Shown here one piece after another: positions 1-6,524 of a stretch of DNA of 6,556 bases (position 1 is the first letter of the stretch; every line of letters starts with the position of its first letter). Below the pieces are notes generated by a model. It ran no database searches. It saw only the letters and a list, made by a program, of their open reading frames with translations, and was not told the origin of the DNA. This stretch comes from JAWLFI01 sp964626595 (GTDB taxonomy: Bacteria > Bacteroidota > Bacteroidia > Chitinophagales > Saprospiraceae): positions 1 through 6,556 of the forward strand of contig CAZVFU010000112.1 in the NCBI GenBank assembly GCA_964626595.1, read 5' to 3'. Position numbers and translations under genes: made by a program.

Positions 1-28
1 GAGCGGAGTCGAGGTGAGCCTGCCGAAG
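1..28. repeat. Repeat-like GC-rich intergenic motif at the window edge
   Basis: The first 28 bases (GAGCGGAGTCGAGG, then TGAGCCTGCCGAAG) have the look of a short dispersed intergenic motif. On the other strand it reads CTTCGGCAGGCTCA followed by CCTCGACTCCGCTC. From memory, unverified, near-identical strings recur between genes in Bacteroidota genomes. Only one copy is visible in this window, so repetition cannot be shown here. The motif is cut by the window edge and may extend further left. It does not belong to any open frame I can support. Confidence 0.3.
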
Positions 29-37
29 AGTCGCGCC

Positions 38-57
38 GTCTATCACTGGTGATAGAC
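38..57. repeat. Perfect inverted repeat (9-bp arms); possible terminator or operator
   Basis: The arms GTCTATCAC and GTGATAGAC are exact reverse complements separated by TG, which gives a 20-bp palindrome. On the plus strand it is followed, after five bases, by a T-rich run (63-72, TTTCTTTTTT). It could therefore act as an intrinsic terminator for a plus-strand gene lying to the left of the window, although the gap before the T-run is unfavourable. The inner half-sites CTATCA/TGATAG equal those of the classical tet operator but with a 4-bp rather than 1-bp centre, so a protein-binding site is another reading. It lies about 385 nt downstream of the end of the efflux operon. Confidence 0.45.
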
Positions 58-70
58 TCGGATTTCTTTT

Positions 71-420
71 TTGGAAACCGTAGGAAGAGATAAAAATGCG
101 AGAAAAGCCCTCAACAGCCACTGCGGTGGCCCGGGATGGAAAATATGCCTGCGCGCTGGGCACTCCTTTGACGTGGGCTTCTTTAATCCTATTTACAACC
201 GCGGCCATTATTTTCAATCCTTCCCCCAGCTTCCCGGCAGGGATAGCAGCGATAGGGCGTGCGACCCGTGTGTGGCCCGACCTTAGCGAGGATAGGCTGC
301 TACAGACTCCGCAGCTTTAGGACGGCCCGCACGGGGTGTGCGCACTACAAGCGGATAGCCCGACCGCGACCGCATACAGCGGGTGCGGTGCCGGCCAAAA
401 AAAAGGGGCCTTAGAAAATC
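71..420. other. Gene-free GC-rich stretch, possible dispersed or structured element
   Basis: This 350-nt stretch lies downstream of the RND gene stop and contains no gene I can defend. Two overlapping plus-strand frames are open (71-286 and 96-320), and a third runs 336-548 into the antisense of the RND gene. None has a recognisable domain or a convincing ribosome binding site, and mutually overlapping open frames are expected from stop-poor GC-rich DNA. Small stems are present: GCCAC/GTGGC around 116-131, TAGCAGC (244-250) with GCTGCTA (296-302), CGCAC (328-332) with GTGCG (338-342), and ACCGCA (369-374) with TGCGGT (384-389). An A8 run on the plus strand (397-404) reads as T8 on the operon strand but has no stem before it. 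From memory, unverified, the 96-320 translation resembles short hypothetical proteins annotated in intergenic DNA of several Bacteroidota. A mobile or dispersed non-coding element is the best guess. Confidence 0.35.
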
Positions 421-441
421 AAACAGGGATAGAATGGGGTC

Positions 442-3400
442 TTATTCTGCCGACTCGGGTGAAGGGGAGAGATTTTCGGGAGGTGGGGAGGGGTCTGCAA
501 AAAAGGCTTTCACATTTTCAAGGACGAGGTACAAGCAGGGGACGATGACCAAAATAATAGCGGTCGCAAACACGATGCCAAAGCCCAAAGAAATCGCCAT
601 GGGTATGATGTAAAAGGCCTGACTGGAACGCTCTAAAATAATCGGGGTCAGGCCGCCAAATGTGGTGAGGGTGGTCAAAATTATCGGGCGAAACCGGCGC
701 AATCCGGCTTCGTGAATGGCTTTAAAGGCGCTGTACTTATTTCGTATGCCATTAGCGTAATCGACCATGATCAGGGAATCGTTGACGACCACTCCGGCGA
801 GCGCAATCATCCCCATCAGGCTGACCAAAGAGAGGTCGTACCCCAACAAAATATGGCCAATGACCGCTCCTACGACACCAAAAGGGATGGCAAACATCAC
901 AATCAGCGGCTGGGTGTAATTATTAAAAGCCAAGGCCAGTAAGACGTAAATAATGAGCAGGGCCATGGAAAAGGTGCCCCAAAGTGAAGCGGTCGACTCG
1001 CGCATCTCTGCCTGGCTGCCCTCGAAACTCCAGGTTAAGCCGGGAAAATCTGCCCGCAGCTGGGGCAGCACTTCCCCATTTATGCGGGCAATCACCTGAT
1101 TGACTTTATTGCTGGGCTCCACATCCATGCCCACGGATACGATGCGCCGACCATTCCGCCGATTAATGGAAGTGAAGGCCTCTCGTTCCTTAACTTGTAC
1201 GACATCCAGCAGAGGAACTTCTACCCCGTCGGACGTGCGAATAATGAATTCTTCCAAATTCCGAATGTCTTTGCGCTCTTCACGGGGGAGTTTGACCCGA
1301 ATTTCGACTTCGTTATTGCCCCGCAACTGACGCATGGCCAGGGCGCCAAAAAAGGCATTTCGGACTTGACGCCCAACTTGATTGGCCGTCAGGCCGAGAT
1401 TGCGTCCGGCCGGAAGCAGTTCAAAATCGAGTTGCTGCTTGCCGCGATTGTAGTTATCGCTCACATCCCGGGTGTTTTCAAAGGCATCCATTCGTTCCAC
1501 AAATGCCGTGCTGGCCCGTTCCAACACATTGATGTCGGAGTGGCTGAGATCGACGGAAATATCTTGCCGGTAGCCGCCGGGGCCGCGCTCCGCTTCAAAG
1601 GTGATCTGATCTACTCCGCGGATATCGCCAATGTTATCGCGCCATAGGGCAATGACTTCCCGGGCCGACATATCGCGCTCATCCGGCGGTCGCATGACAA
1701 TTTCTACATCGATAAAACTTTGTCCTCTGACGTTGGTCTTAATGCCCTCCGCTACTTCGTACAAATTATGTTCGTCAAACATTTTTTGAGTGGAGGCCGT
1801 CACTTCTTCCGCCACTTTTGCCGCCTGGTCTATGGTGGTTCCCACCGGCAAGCGGATCCCAGCCTCGATCTCATCGGCGGCGACTTCAGGCATTAAAATC
1901 ATACCCATATGGTCGCTATAGCCATACCCGCCCACGATCAGAAGCAAAGAAATGGCAATGCTGAGGGTGATATACTTAAATTTCAGGCAAAAATTCAGAA
2001 AGGGCCGGTAATAGCGATTCACCAGATGCTCAAACCCTTTGGCAAAGCGCTTTTGGAGATTATCGAGCTTCAGCACCAGGCCTTTTTTCTCTTTGTTCTT
2101 GAGGTGTCCCAAATGCGCCGGTAATATAAAAAGGGCCTCGATGAGCGAGAGCGCGAGAATGACAATGACCACTGCCGGCAGGGGCTGCCAAAACTTTCCG
2201 GTTTCGCCGGGAAGCAGGAGTAAAGGAATGAAGGCGATAATCGTGGTAATAATACTAAAGAAGACGGGTCGACTCACACTTTTGGCTCCCTCTATGGCCG
2301 CTTTCATGGGGGACATGCCTTGTTGGCGATACTCAAAGACGTTTTCACCGACGACGATGGCGTCATCTACTACAATCCCCAGCACGACTAGAAAGCCAAA
2401 CATGGAGATCATGTTAATACTTACGCCGATCAAAGGCAGGATAATCACTCCGCCAACAAAGGAAATGACCATGCCCATCATCACCCAAAAAGCGAGTCGA
2501 TACTCCAAAAACAAGGATAGGATAAACATCACGATGAAGATGGCCAGCACGCCATTTTCAGTCAGAAGGGAGAGTCGTTCGCGATAATCATCGGCGCGGT
2601 TGCTATCGATGCGGTAGTTTATGCCCGGCGGAAGTTGAAAGTTGGTCATCACCTCGTTCACCACATCTTCGATGTCGAGCGGCGATTGGTCACCCACGCG
2701 AAAAATTTCCATGCCGATGGCCGTTTGCTGATTAAATTGGCCGTGAAATCCGGATTCTACAAAGTCATCGGTAATCTCGGCAATATCCGCCAGTTTTACC
2801 TGGGCGCCAGAGGCGGAGGTGGCAATGGTGATGTTTCCGAACTCATCCGCCCATTGTTTGCGTTCCTTCATTCGCAGCAAAATCTCGCCAGATTGGGTTT
2901 CTACTGCGCCCGCCGGCACGTCCTGACTATTCTCCTGGATCAAATCGGCCACCTGACCTAAGGTGAGACCATATTTGCGCAGGGTATTGGACGAGATTTC
3001 TATTCGCGTTTCGAAATCGGGCACATTATCCAGCGCCACCTGCGTGATCATGGGCTGCGACAATAGCTGATTGCGCAATCGATCGCCTACTTTTCGCAAG
3101 GTCCAGATATCGGCATTTCCATACAGCGAAATTTCCATCACATCCCGTTGCCGATCTTGCAACACTACCTCCGGTTCTTCTATATCGTCGGGAAAGGTGC
3201 GAATCCGGGTGACGGCCTGATCAATGTCCTGAAAGGCTTTCATTCGGTCGGTACCCGCAATAAGTTCAATACTCACTTCTCCGGAACCCTCCCGGGCCGT
3301 GGAAACGATTTCTTTTATGCCCTGAATGCCCCGCACGGACTCTTCCACCGGCATGAGAATGCCCTGCTCCACTTCTTCGGGTGAAGAACCGGGATAGGTA

Positions 3401-3582
3401 ACGCTTACATTGACAAAGTCCAATTGAAACTGAGGGAAAACCTCTTTCTGAATATTGTACATAGTGTACACCCCACCCACGAGGAGGAGGAGCATGAGCA
3501 GGTTGGAAGCCACCGAATTTCGGGCCATGAACTCAATCATACCCGTGCGTTTATTGGATTTCTGGTTTTGAGGCTTTTCCAT
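442..3582 (-). CDS. RND efflux permease, AcrB-like (HAE-1 family)
   Basis: This 1046-residue protein is a full-length inner-membrane RND transporter, the proton-driven pump of the tripartite system. TM1 is at about 22-42 and is followed by the family-typical VTYPGSSPEEVE (61-72) of the first porter domain. TM2-TM6 span about 343-490, and TM4 carries the proton-relay pair in GIVVDDAIVVGENV (D406, D407). A loop with a basic stretch leads to TM7 at about 537-555, then the second porter domain (about 560-860), and TM8-TM12 at about 865-1022. TM10 reads GVVVNDSLIMVDYAN, and the conserved FRPIILTT (964-971) supplies the Arg and Thr of the relay. The position matching AcrB Lys940 is Asn934, as I recall from other members of this subgroup. 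The C-terminus is a Pro/Ser/Glu-rich tail (1030-1046). The start at 3582 is supported by an AAGGA seven bases upstream and by the TAATG overlap with the adaptor gene. Family assignment is very secure; the substrate is unknown. Confidence 0.97.
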   Translation of the reverse strand: MEKPQNQKSNKRTGMIEFMARNSVASNLLMLLLLVGGVYTMYNIQKEVFPQFQLDFVNVSVTYPGSSPEEVEQGILMPVEESVRGIQGIKEIVSTAREGSGEVSIELIAGTDRMKAFQDIDQAVTRIRTFPDDIEEPEVVLQDRQRDVMEISLYGNADIWTLRKVGDRLRNQLLSQPMITQVALDNVPDFETRIEISSNTLRKYGLTLGQVADLIQENSQDVPAGAVETQSGEILLRMKERKQWADEFGNITIATSASGAQVKLADIAEITDDFVESGFHGQFNQQTAIGMEIFRVGDQSPLDIEDVVNEVMTNFQLPPGINYRIDSNRADDYRERLSLLTENGVLAIFIVMFILSLFLEYRLAFWVMMGMVISFVGGVIILPLIGVSINMISMFGFLVVLGIVVDDAIVVGENVFEYRQQGMSPMKAAIEGAKSVSRPVFFSIITTIIAFIPLLLLPGETGKFWQPLPAVVIVILALSLIEALFILPAHLGHLKNKEKKGLVLKLDNLQKRFAKGFEHLVNRYYRPFLNFCLKFKYITLSIAISLLLIVGGYGYSDHMGMILMPEVAADEIEAGIRLPVGTTIDQAAKVAEEVTASTQKMFDEHNLYEVAEGIKTNVRGQSFIDVEIVMRPPDERDMSAREVIALWRDNIGDIRGVDQITFEAERGPGGYRQDISVDLSHSDINVLERASTAFVERMDAFENTRDVSDNYNRGKQQLDFELLPAGRNLGLTANQVGRQVRNAFFGALAMRQLRGNNEVEIRVKLPREERKDIRNLEEFIIRTSDGVEVPLLDVVQVKEREAFTSINRRNGRRIVSVGMDVEPSNKVNQVIARINGEVLPQLRADFPGLTWSFEGSQAEMRESTASLWGTFSMALLIIYVLLALAFNNYTQPLIVMFAIPFGVVGAVIGHILLGYDLSLVSLMGMIALAGVVVNDSLIMVDYANGIRNKYSAFKAIHEAGLRRFRPIILTTLTTFGGLTPIILERSSQAFYIIPMAISLGFGIVFATAIILVIVPCLYLVLENVKAFFADPSPPPENLSPSPESAE

Positions 3583-4757
3583 TACTGTTCCTTGTCATTT
3601 GTGGCTTCCGTTCGCAGCGGAATCCCTTCCGTCACCGTGCTGATATTGGTCGTGAGTACTTTGGCACCGTCTTGCAGGCCTTCGGAAATGTAGGCGGAAT
3701 GGGCATCCATCAAGTCTACTTTTACCTTTTTGATGCTCAGTTTTTCATTTTCCATCACCCAAACCGTTTGATTGGTACGCAAATAATCGCGGTTGAGGCG
3801 AACGACCTCTTCGATGGGATTTCCTTCGATCTCTACTTCTACAAAACTGCCGATCAACAACTCCGGTTGGTCTTTATTGGCCAGGTTTAAGGGGTCGGGG
3901 GCTTTGATCAACAAGCGGGCTAATCGACTTTGGGGGTCCAGGGCGCCGACGCGATTCGCCAGATATCCGATGCGGTGATCCCCTTCTTCCCAATCGGAGG
4001 TGTTTTTTATCGTCACTTCGGCTCCTCTTTCCCGATGATTCGTGGGAAAGCTCAGCCATTTCAACTTCTTTACCGGCAAGCTCACTTCCACCCAGTATTG
4101 GTCTAAGCCCACTAAGCGGCCCAGGTTGTCGCCCGGATTGAGTTGCGATCCCAGAGAAACCATTTGTGAAATAATCTGGGCATCAAAGGGCGCGACTACC
4201 GATGTCCGCTCTAAATTCAATTGCGCTTGCGATAGCGCCGCTTCGGCGGCCTTGATCCGCGCTTGCACAGCCGAGAACTGAGGTTTGCGCAACACCAGAT
4301 CCCGCTGATCCTGCGTCAACGAATCGCTACCGATCAGTTTGAGATCCTGTTTGGCTATATTCTGTCTCCCTAACTCTACTTCCAAATCGGTTTTGGCCTG
4401 CATGAGTTCGCTTTTCCGCAGTTCGATTTCATTCAGATAATCCGAAGGGTCTATTTTCAAGAGCTCTGTACCTTTTTTCACCCTTCCCCCCGGGACAAAG
4501 GCCGGATTCCGCCGAATGACTTGCCCACTCACCCGGGCATTTAATTGGATGTCTTCAACAGCGACTACCGACCCGGTCGCTTGAAACCGCGGCGTGAATG
4601 TGCCTCTCTCCACCTGCTCCACGCTGACGAGCATGGCCGTTTTTTTGGTAGCGCCTTCACTTTGCGCTGTGGGCTCTGAAGAGTAAATCAGCACCACAAT
4701 AGCAAGGGCCGCCAAAAAGATGAGTCCACAAATCAGGGCTATTTTTTTATTACTCAT
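3582..4757 (-). CDS. RND efflux periplasmic adaptor (membrane-fusion protein, HlyD/AcrA-like)
   Basis: This 391-residue adaptor links the RND pump to the outer-membrane duct. A short basic N-terminus (MSNKK) precedes one hydrophobic segment (about 5-24). There is no usable lipobox, since the only nearby Cys is at residue 10, inside the hydrophobic core, so an uncleaved inner-membrane anchor is most likely. The first lipoyl half-motif is IQLNARVSGQV to GRVKKGTELLKIDPSDY (about 70-107). An alpha-hairpin follows (about 108-185, Lys/Glu/Gln/Leu-rich, coiled-coil-like), then the second lipoyl half TSVVAPFDAQI (185-195). Beta-barrel and membrane-proximal domains (about 220-385) complete the protein. 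The frame stays open to 4835, but residues before this ATG are antisense-like and lie within the end of the OMF gene, so I chose the ATG at 4757. An in-frame ATG at 4787 is an alternative that adds ten mostly basic residues. Neither start has a clear Shine-Dalgarno. The gene overlaps the OMF end by 8 nt and the RND start by 1 nt. Confidence 0.95.
   Translation of the reverse strand: MSNKKIALICGLIFLAALAIVVLIYSSEPTAQSEGATKKTAMLVSVEQVERGTFTPRFQATGSVVAVEDIQLNARVSGQVIRRNPAFVPGGRVKKGTELLKIDPSDYLNEIELRKSELMQAKTDLEVELGRQNIAKQDLKLIGSDSLTQDQRDLVLRKPQFSAVQARIKAAEAALSQAQLNLERTSVVAPFDAQIISQMVSLGSQLNPGDNLGRLVGLDQYWVEVSLPVKKLKWLSFPTNHRERGAEVTIKNTSDWEEGDHRIGYLANRVGALDPQSRLARLLIKAPDPLNLANKDQPELLIGSFVEVEIEGNPIEEVVRLNRDYLRTNQTVWVMENEKLSIKKVKVDLMDAHSAYISEGLQDGAKVLTTNISTVTEGIPLRTEATNDKEQ
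3589..3593 (-). promoter_or_regulatory. Ribosome binding site of the RND permease gene
   Basis: On the minus strand AAGGA lies seven bases before the ATG at 3582, inside the last codons of the adaptor gene (AAGGAACAGTAATG). It is the only clear Shine-Dalgarno-like sequence at a start in this operon, and it fixes the permease start at 3582 rather than at the internal Met15. The TAATG stop/start overlap also suggests translational coupling. Confidence 0.65.
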
Positions 4758-6183
4758 TTTGGTTCTGCGTTTTATTTGCTTCCGCATGGGGCGGGGGCAG
4801 TTCAAAGTCACCGGCCAGCGCCCGATACAGAGCAATTCTGATTTCGTACTGTTCCTGCACCGCCTCTAAGAGGTTTCGTTGCAGTTCCTGTTCTTGATCC
4901 TGCGCCAGTAGAACATCCAAATATTGGCTAAAGCCATAAATAAACTCCGTGCGCAACTGTTTATTGGTTTGCTGAGCCATTTCCAATCGTCGCCGAAGCA
5001 CCTCTATTTGTTTGTTTTGGCGTTCCTCGTTGATCAGGGCACTTTCGACTTCCCGAAAAGCATTCAGCACCGTTTGTCCATAGGTGTAAAGCTGTTGCTT
5101 TTTCACTGCTTCCGTGCGATCCACTTCAGCGCGAAGTCGTCCCCAATAGAGCAGGGGCGCGAAGATATCGGCGCCGAGCGTGTAGGCCCAGCCACTGAAG
5201 AGTTCGTTGTAATTGTTCGATCGCGCCTGGGTGGAGAGGTTCAGCGATAATCGAGGAAATTTGTTGCGCACCGCCACCGCCATATCCCGGTCAGCCGCCA
5301 TTAAAAAGTTGTAATCTCTTTGCACATCCGGACGGCGGCGAATCAAATCCAGCGGCATACCGGCGGCCGGCGGGGGCGGCATGGTGGGCAAACTGTCGGC
5401 TTTGGGTAGATCGAAATTCTGCGGAGCCTGACCCAATAGCACTGCCAATTGGTTTCGCGTTTGGGCCAGATCTGCTTCAAATTGATATTTCAGGCTCTTG
5501 CTTTGCTCTAATAACTGTTCCTGGCGCAGGACATCCACCCCTTTCACCTGGCCTGCCCCAAAGCGCGCCTTGATCAACTTGATCACTTCCCGATTCGTGG
5601 CCACTTGCTGGTTGATCAATTCGAGCTGGTCCTGGATCACCAATAATCGAAACCACAGTCGCGTCACATTCGCACTCAAAGTCATGGCAGCAGCTTTGTA
5701 GTCGTAATAATTGCCCCGGATACGGAAGTCAGCGGCCTGCACACCCGCTCGGATGCGACCCCACAGATCAACTTCATAGCTCGCGGACGCCCCCAGTTGC
5801 GTATTTTCCCCACCGGCAAAATCCGGTTCTGGTCGACTGATAGCCGTTTGAGCCCCCGCGTCAATGTCCGGCAGTAAAAAGGTGGATTCCGACGTACGCA
5901 CCGCCTCTGCAGCTACAATTTGCTGATACAGATTATTCAGATCCATATTATTCGCAAAAGCGCTATCCATCAATTGGTTGAGTTGGTCGTCCTTGAAGCT
6001 TTTCCACCACTGGTCGATGAGCGTGTCGCCCTGGTTCGTCGAAAAGACCTCAGGTTCTTCTATCGGCGGAGCGATAGGGGTGATTTTTGGCGTACAGGCG
6101 GGTACCCAAAGGAGTATGAGTAGAAATCCGAGCGAGCCCCATGCAGCGACTGCGAAGAGCTTTGGGGAGGACTTATGTCGAAT
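4750..6183 (-). CDS. RND efflux outer-membrane factor, OprM/NodT-type lipoprotein (start uncertain, non-canonical)
   Basis: This is the outer-membrane exit duct of the pump, with two outer-membrane-efflux (OEP) repeats. Counting from the ATT at 6183 it has 477 residues, close to OprM-like lipoproteins. Residues 1-29 form a lipoprotein signal peptide: basic MRHKSSPK, hydrophobic FLLILLWV, lipobox VPAC with the lipidated Cys at 30. The conserved N-terminal motif QWWKSFKDDQL is at 58-68, and the family signature YEVDLWGRIR is at 136-145. GAGQVKGVDVLRQEQLLEQ lies at about 209-227 and LIRRRPDV at 280-287. The second repeat has LLYWGRLRAEVD from about 344, AFREVESAL (375-383) and YGFSQYLDVLLAQ (416-428). 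The first conventional start in frame is TTG 5973 or ATG 5970, which would remove the signal peptide and the WW motif and leave 407 residues. No ATG, GTG or TTG exists between the upstream stop (6250-6252) and 5973, and no Shine-Dalgarno precedes 6183. The start is therefore a rare codon or a frameshift masks it. It is the first gene of the operon. Confidence 0.87.
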   Translation of the reverse strand: MRHKSSPKLFAVAAWGSLGFLLILLWVPACTPKITPIAPPIEEPEVFSTNQGDTLIDQWWKSFKDDQLNQLMDSAFANNMDLNNLYQQIVAAEAVRTSESTFLLPDIDAGAQTAISRPEPDFAGGENTQLGASASYEVDLWGRIRAGVQAADFRIRGNYYDYKAAAMTLSANVTRLWFRLLVIQDQLELINQQVATNREVIKLIKARFGAGQVKGVDVLRQEQLLEQSKSLKYQFEADLAQTRNQLAVLLGQAPQNFDLPKADSLPTMPPPPAAGMPLDLIRRRPDVQRDYNFLMAADRDMAVAVRNKFPRLSLNLSTQARSNNYNELFSGWAYTLGADIFAPLLYWGRLRAEVDRTEAVKKQQLYTYGQTVLNAFREVESALINEERQNKQIEVLRRRLEMAQQTNKQLRTEFIYGFSQYLDVLLAQDQEQELQRNLLEAVQEQYEIRIALYRALAGDFELPPPHAEANKTQNQNE

Positions 6184-6450
6184 ACATCTAGTGTAGATAT
6201 GGTAAGATTTTAGGTTCGTGCTCCAATGGCGTGGATTAAGGTATAAAAACTATCACAATTTCGCCTATAATGGAAATAAAATGTGAGGGAGAAATGTTCA
6301 GGAGTCGTCGCACAGCTTTTTATCTTTTTAAGCGCTTACGATCTCATCCATAGGTCTCGCCGCCCGGCTTTCTCAGCCTTAGTGTGGATCATTTCTTTGC
6401 TGAACCCGAATAGAAATTTGCGGGCTTAGAATACTGATTTGTTGGGCATC
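6184..6450. other. Upstream region of the efflux operon, no gene seen
   Basis: This stretch should hold the operon promoter, but I cannot point to a convincing -35/-10 pair on the minus strand. The closest A/T-rich element is TTTTTATACC (about 6242-6251). The OMF frame stays open to the TAG at 6250-6252. On the plus strand there is a perfect TATAAT (6266-6271) without a recognisable -35. It is followed by a tiny frame at 6270-6353 (27 codons), with an internal ATG at 6294 preceded by AGGGAG. The peptide is short, basic and unrecognised, so I do not call it a gene. No regulator gene and no clear operator palindrome are visible here, apart from a 10-bp TAAGCGCTTA at 6329-6338. Confidence 0.5.
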
Positions 6451-6472
6451 CCGGCTCACCCGGGTGAGCCGG
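6451..6472. repeat. Perfect 22-bp palindrome in a GC-rich intergenic element
   Basis: The arms CCGGCTCACCC and GGGTGAGCCGG are exact reverse complements with no spacer. Outside them, GCAT (6446-6449) and ATGC (6477-6480) can extend the stem across a small asymmetric bulge. There is no T-run on either side, so it is not an intrinsic terminator. The design resembles REP-like dispersed palindromes. From memory, unverified, similar GC-rich palindromes recur in Bacteroidota intergenic DNA. It lies about 270 bases upstream of the OMF start. Confidence 0.6.
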
Positions 6473-6510
6473 CGCTATGCTCCAGGGCTCTCTATTCGCT
6501 CGGCCCTTCT

Positions 6511-6524
6511 CCGCCTGCCGGCGG
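6511..6524. repeat. Short GC inverted repeat, likely part of the same intergenic element
   Basis: CCGCC and GGCGG flank the four bases TGCC, making a compact GC hairpin. It lies 38 bases beyond the 22-bp palindrome, in the same GC-rich and C/T-biased stretch running to the window edge. No T-run follows on either strand. On the minus strand a 26-codon frame with many Arg and Glu residues covers this area, but nothing supports it as a gene. The element probably continues past the window edge. Confidence 0.4.

Noticed and set aside
96..320. Open frame of 74 codons as a small protein gene
   Set aside because: It overlaps another open frame (71-286), has no clear ribosome binding site and no recognisable domain, and sits in DNA that looks like an intergenic element.
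390..410. A8 run on the plus strand (T8 on the operon strand) about 40 bases past the RND stop, as an intrinsic terminator
   Set aside because: No stem precedes the T-run on the minus strand; the flanking GGCCCC and GGCC give at most a 4-bp pairing across the run itself.
1195..1647. 150-codon plus-strand frame opposite the permease gene
   Set aside because: It is antisense to a secure RND coding region and shows no domain; the same applies to the other plus-strand frames between 442 and 6183.
4758..4835. N-terminal extension of the adaptor protein to 4835
   Set aside because: The extension lies entirely within the OMF coding sequence, reads like out-of-frame sequence (Cys/Pro/Arg-rich) and would bury the membrane anchor 30 residues inside the protein.
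6270..6353. Tiny plus-strand frame (27 codons, or 19 from the inner ATG at 6294 with AGGGAG upstream) behind a TATAAT
   Set aside because: Too short to support without conservation data; no -35 match and no recognisable peptide. Worth a glance only if relatives conserve it.
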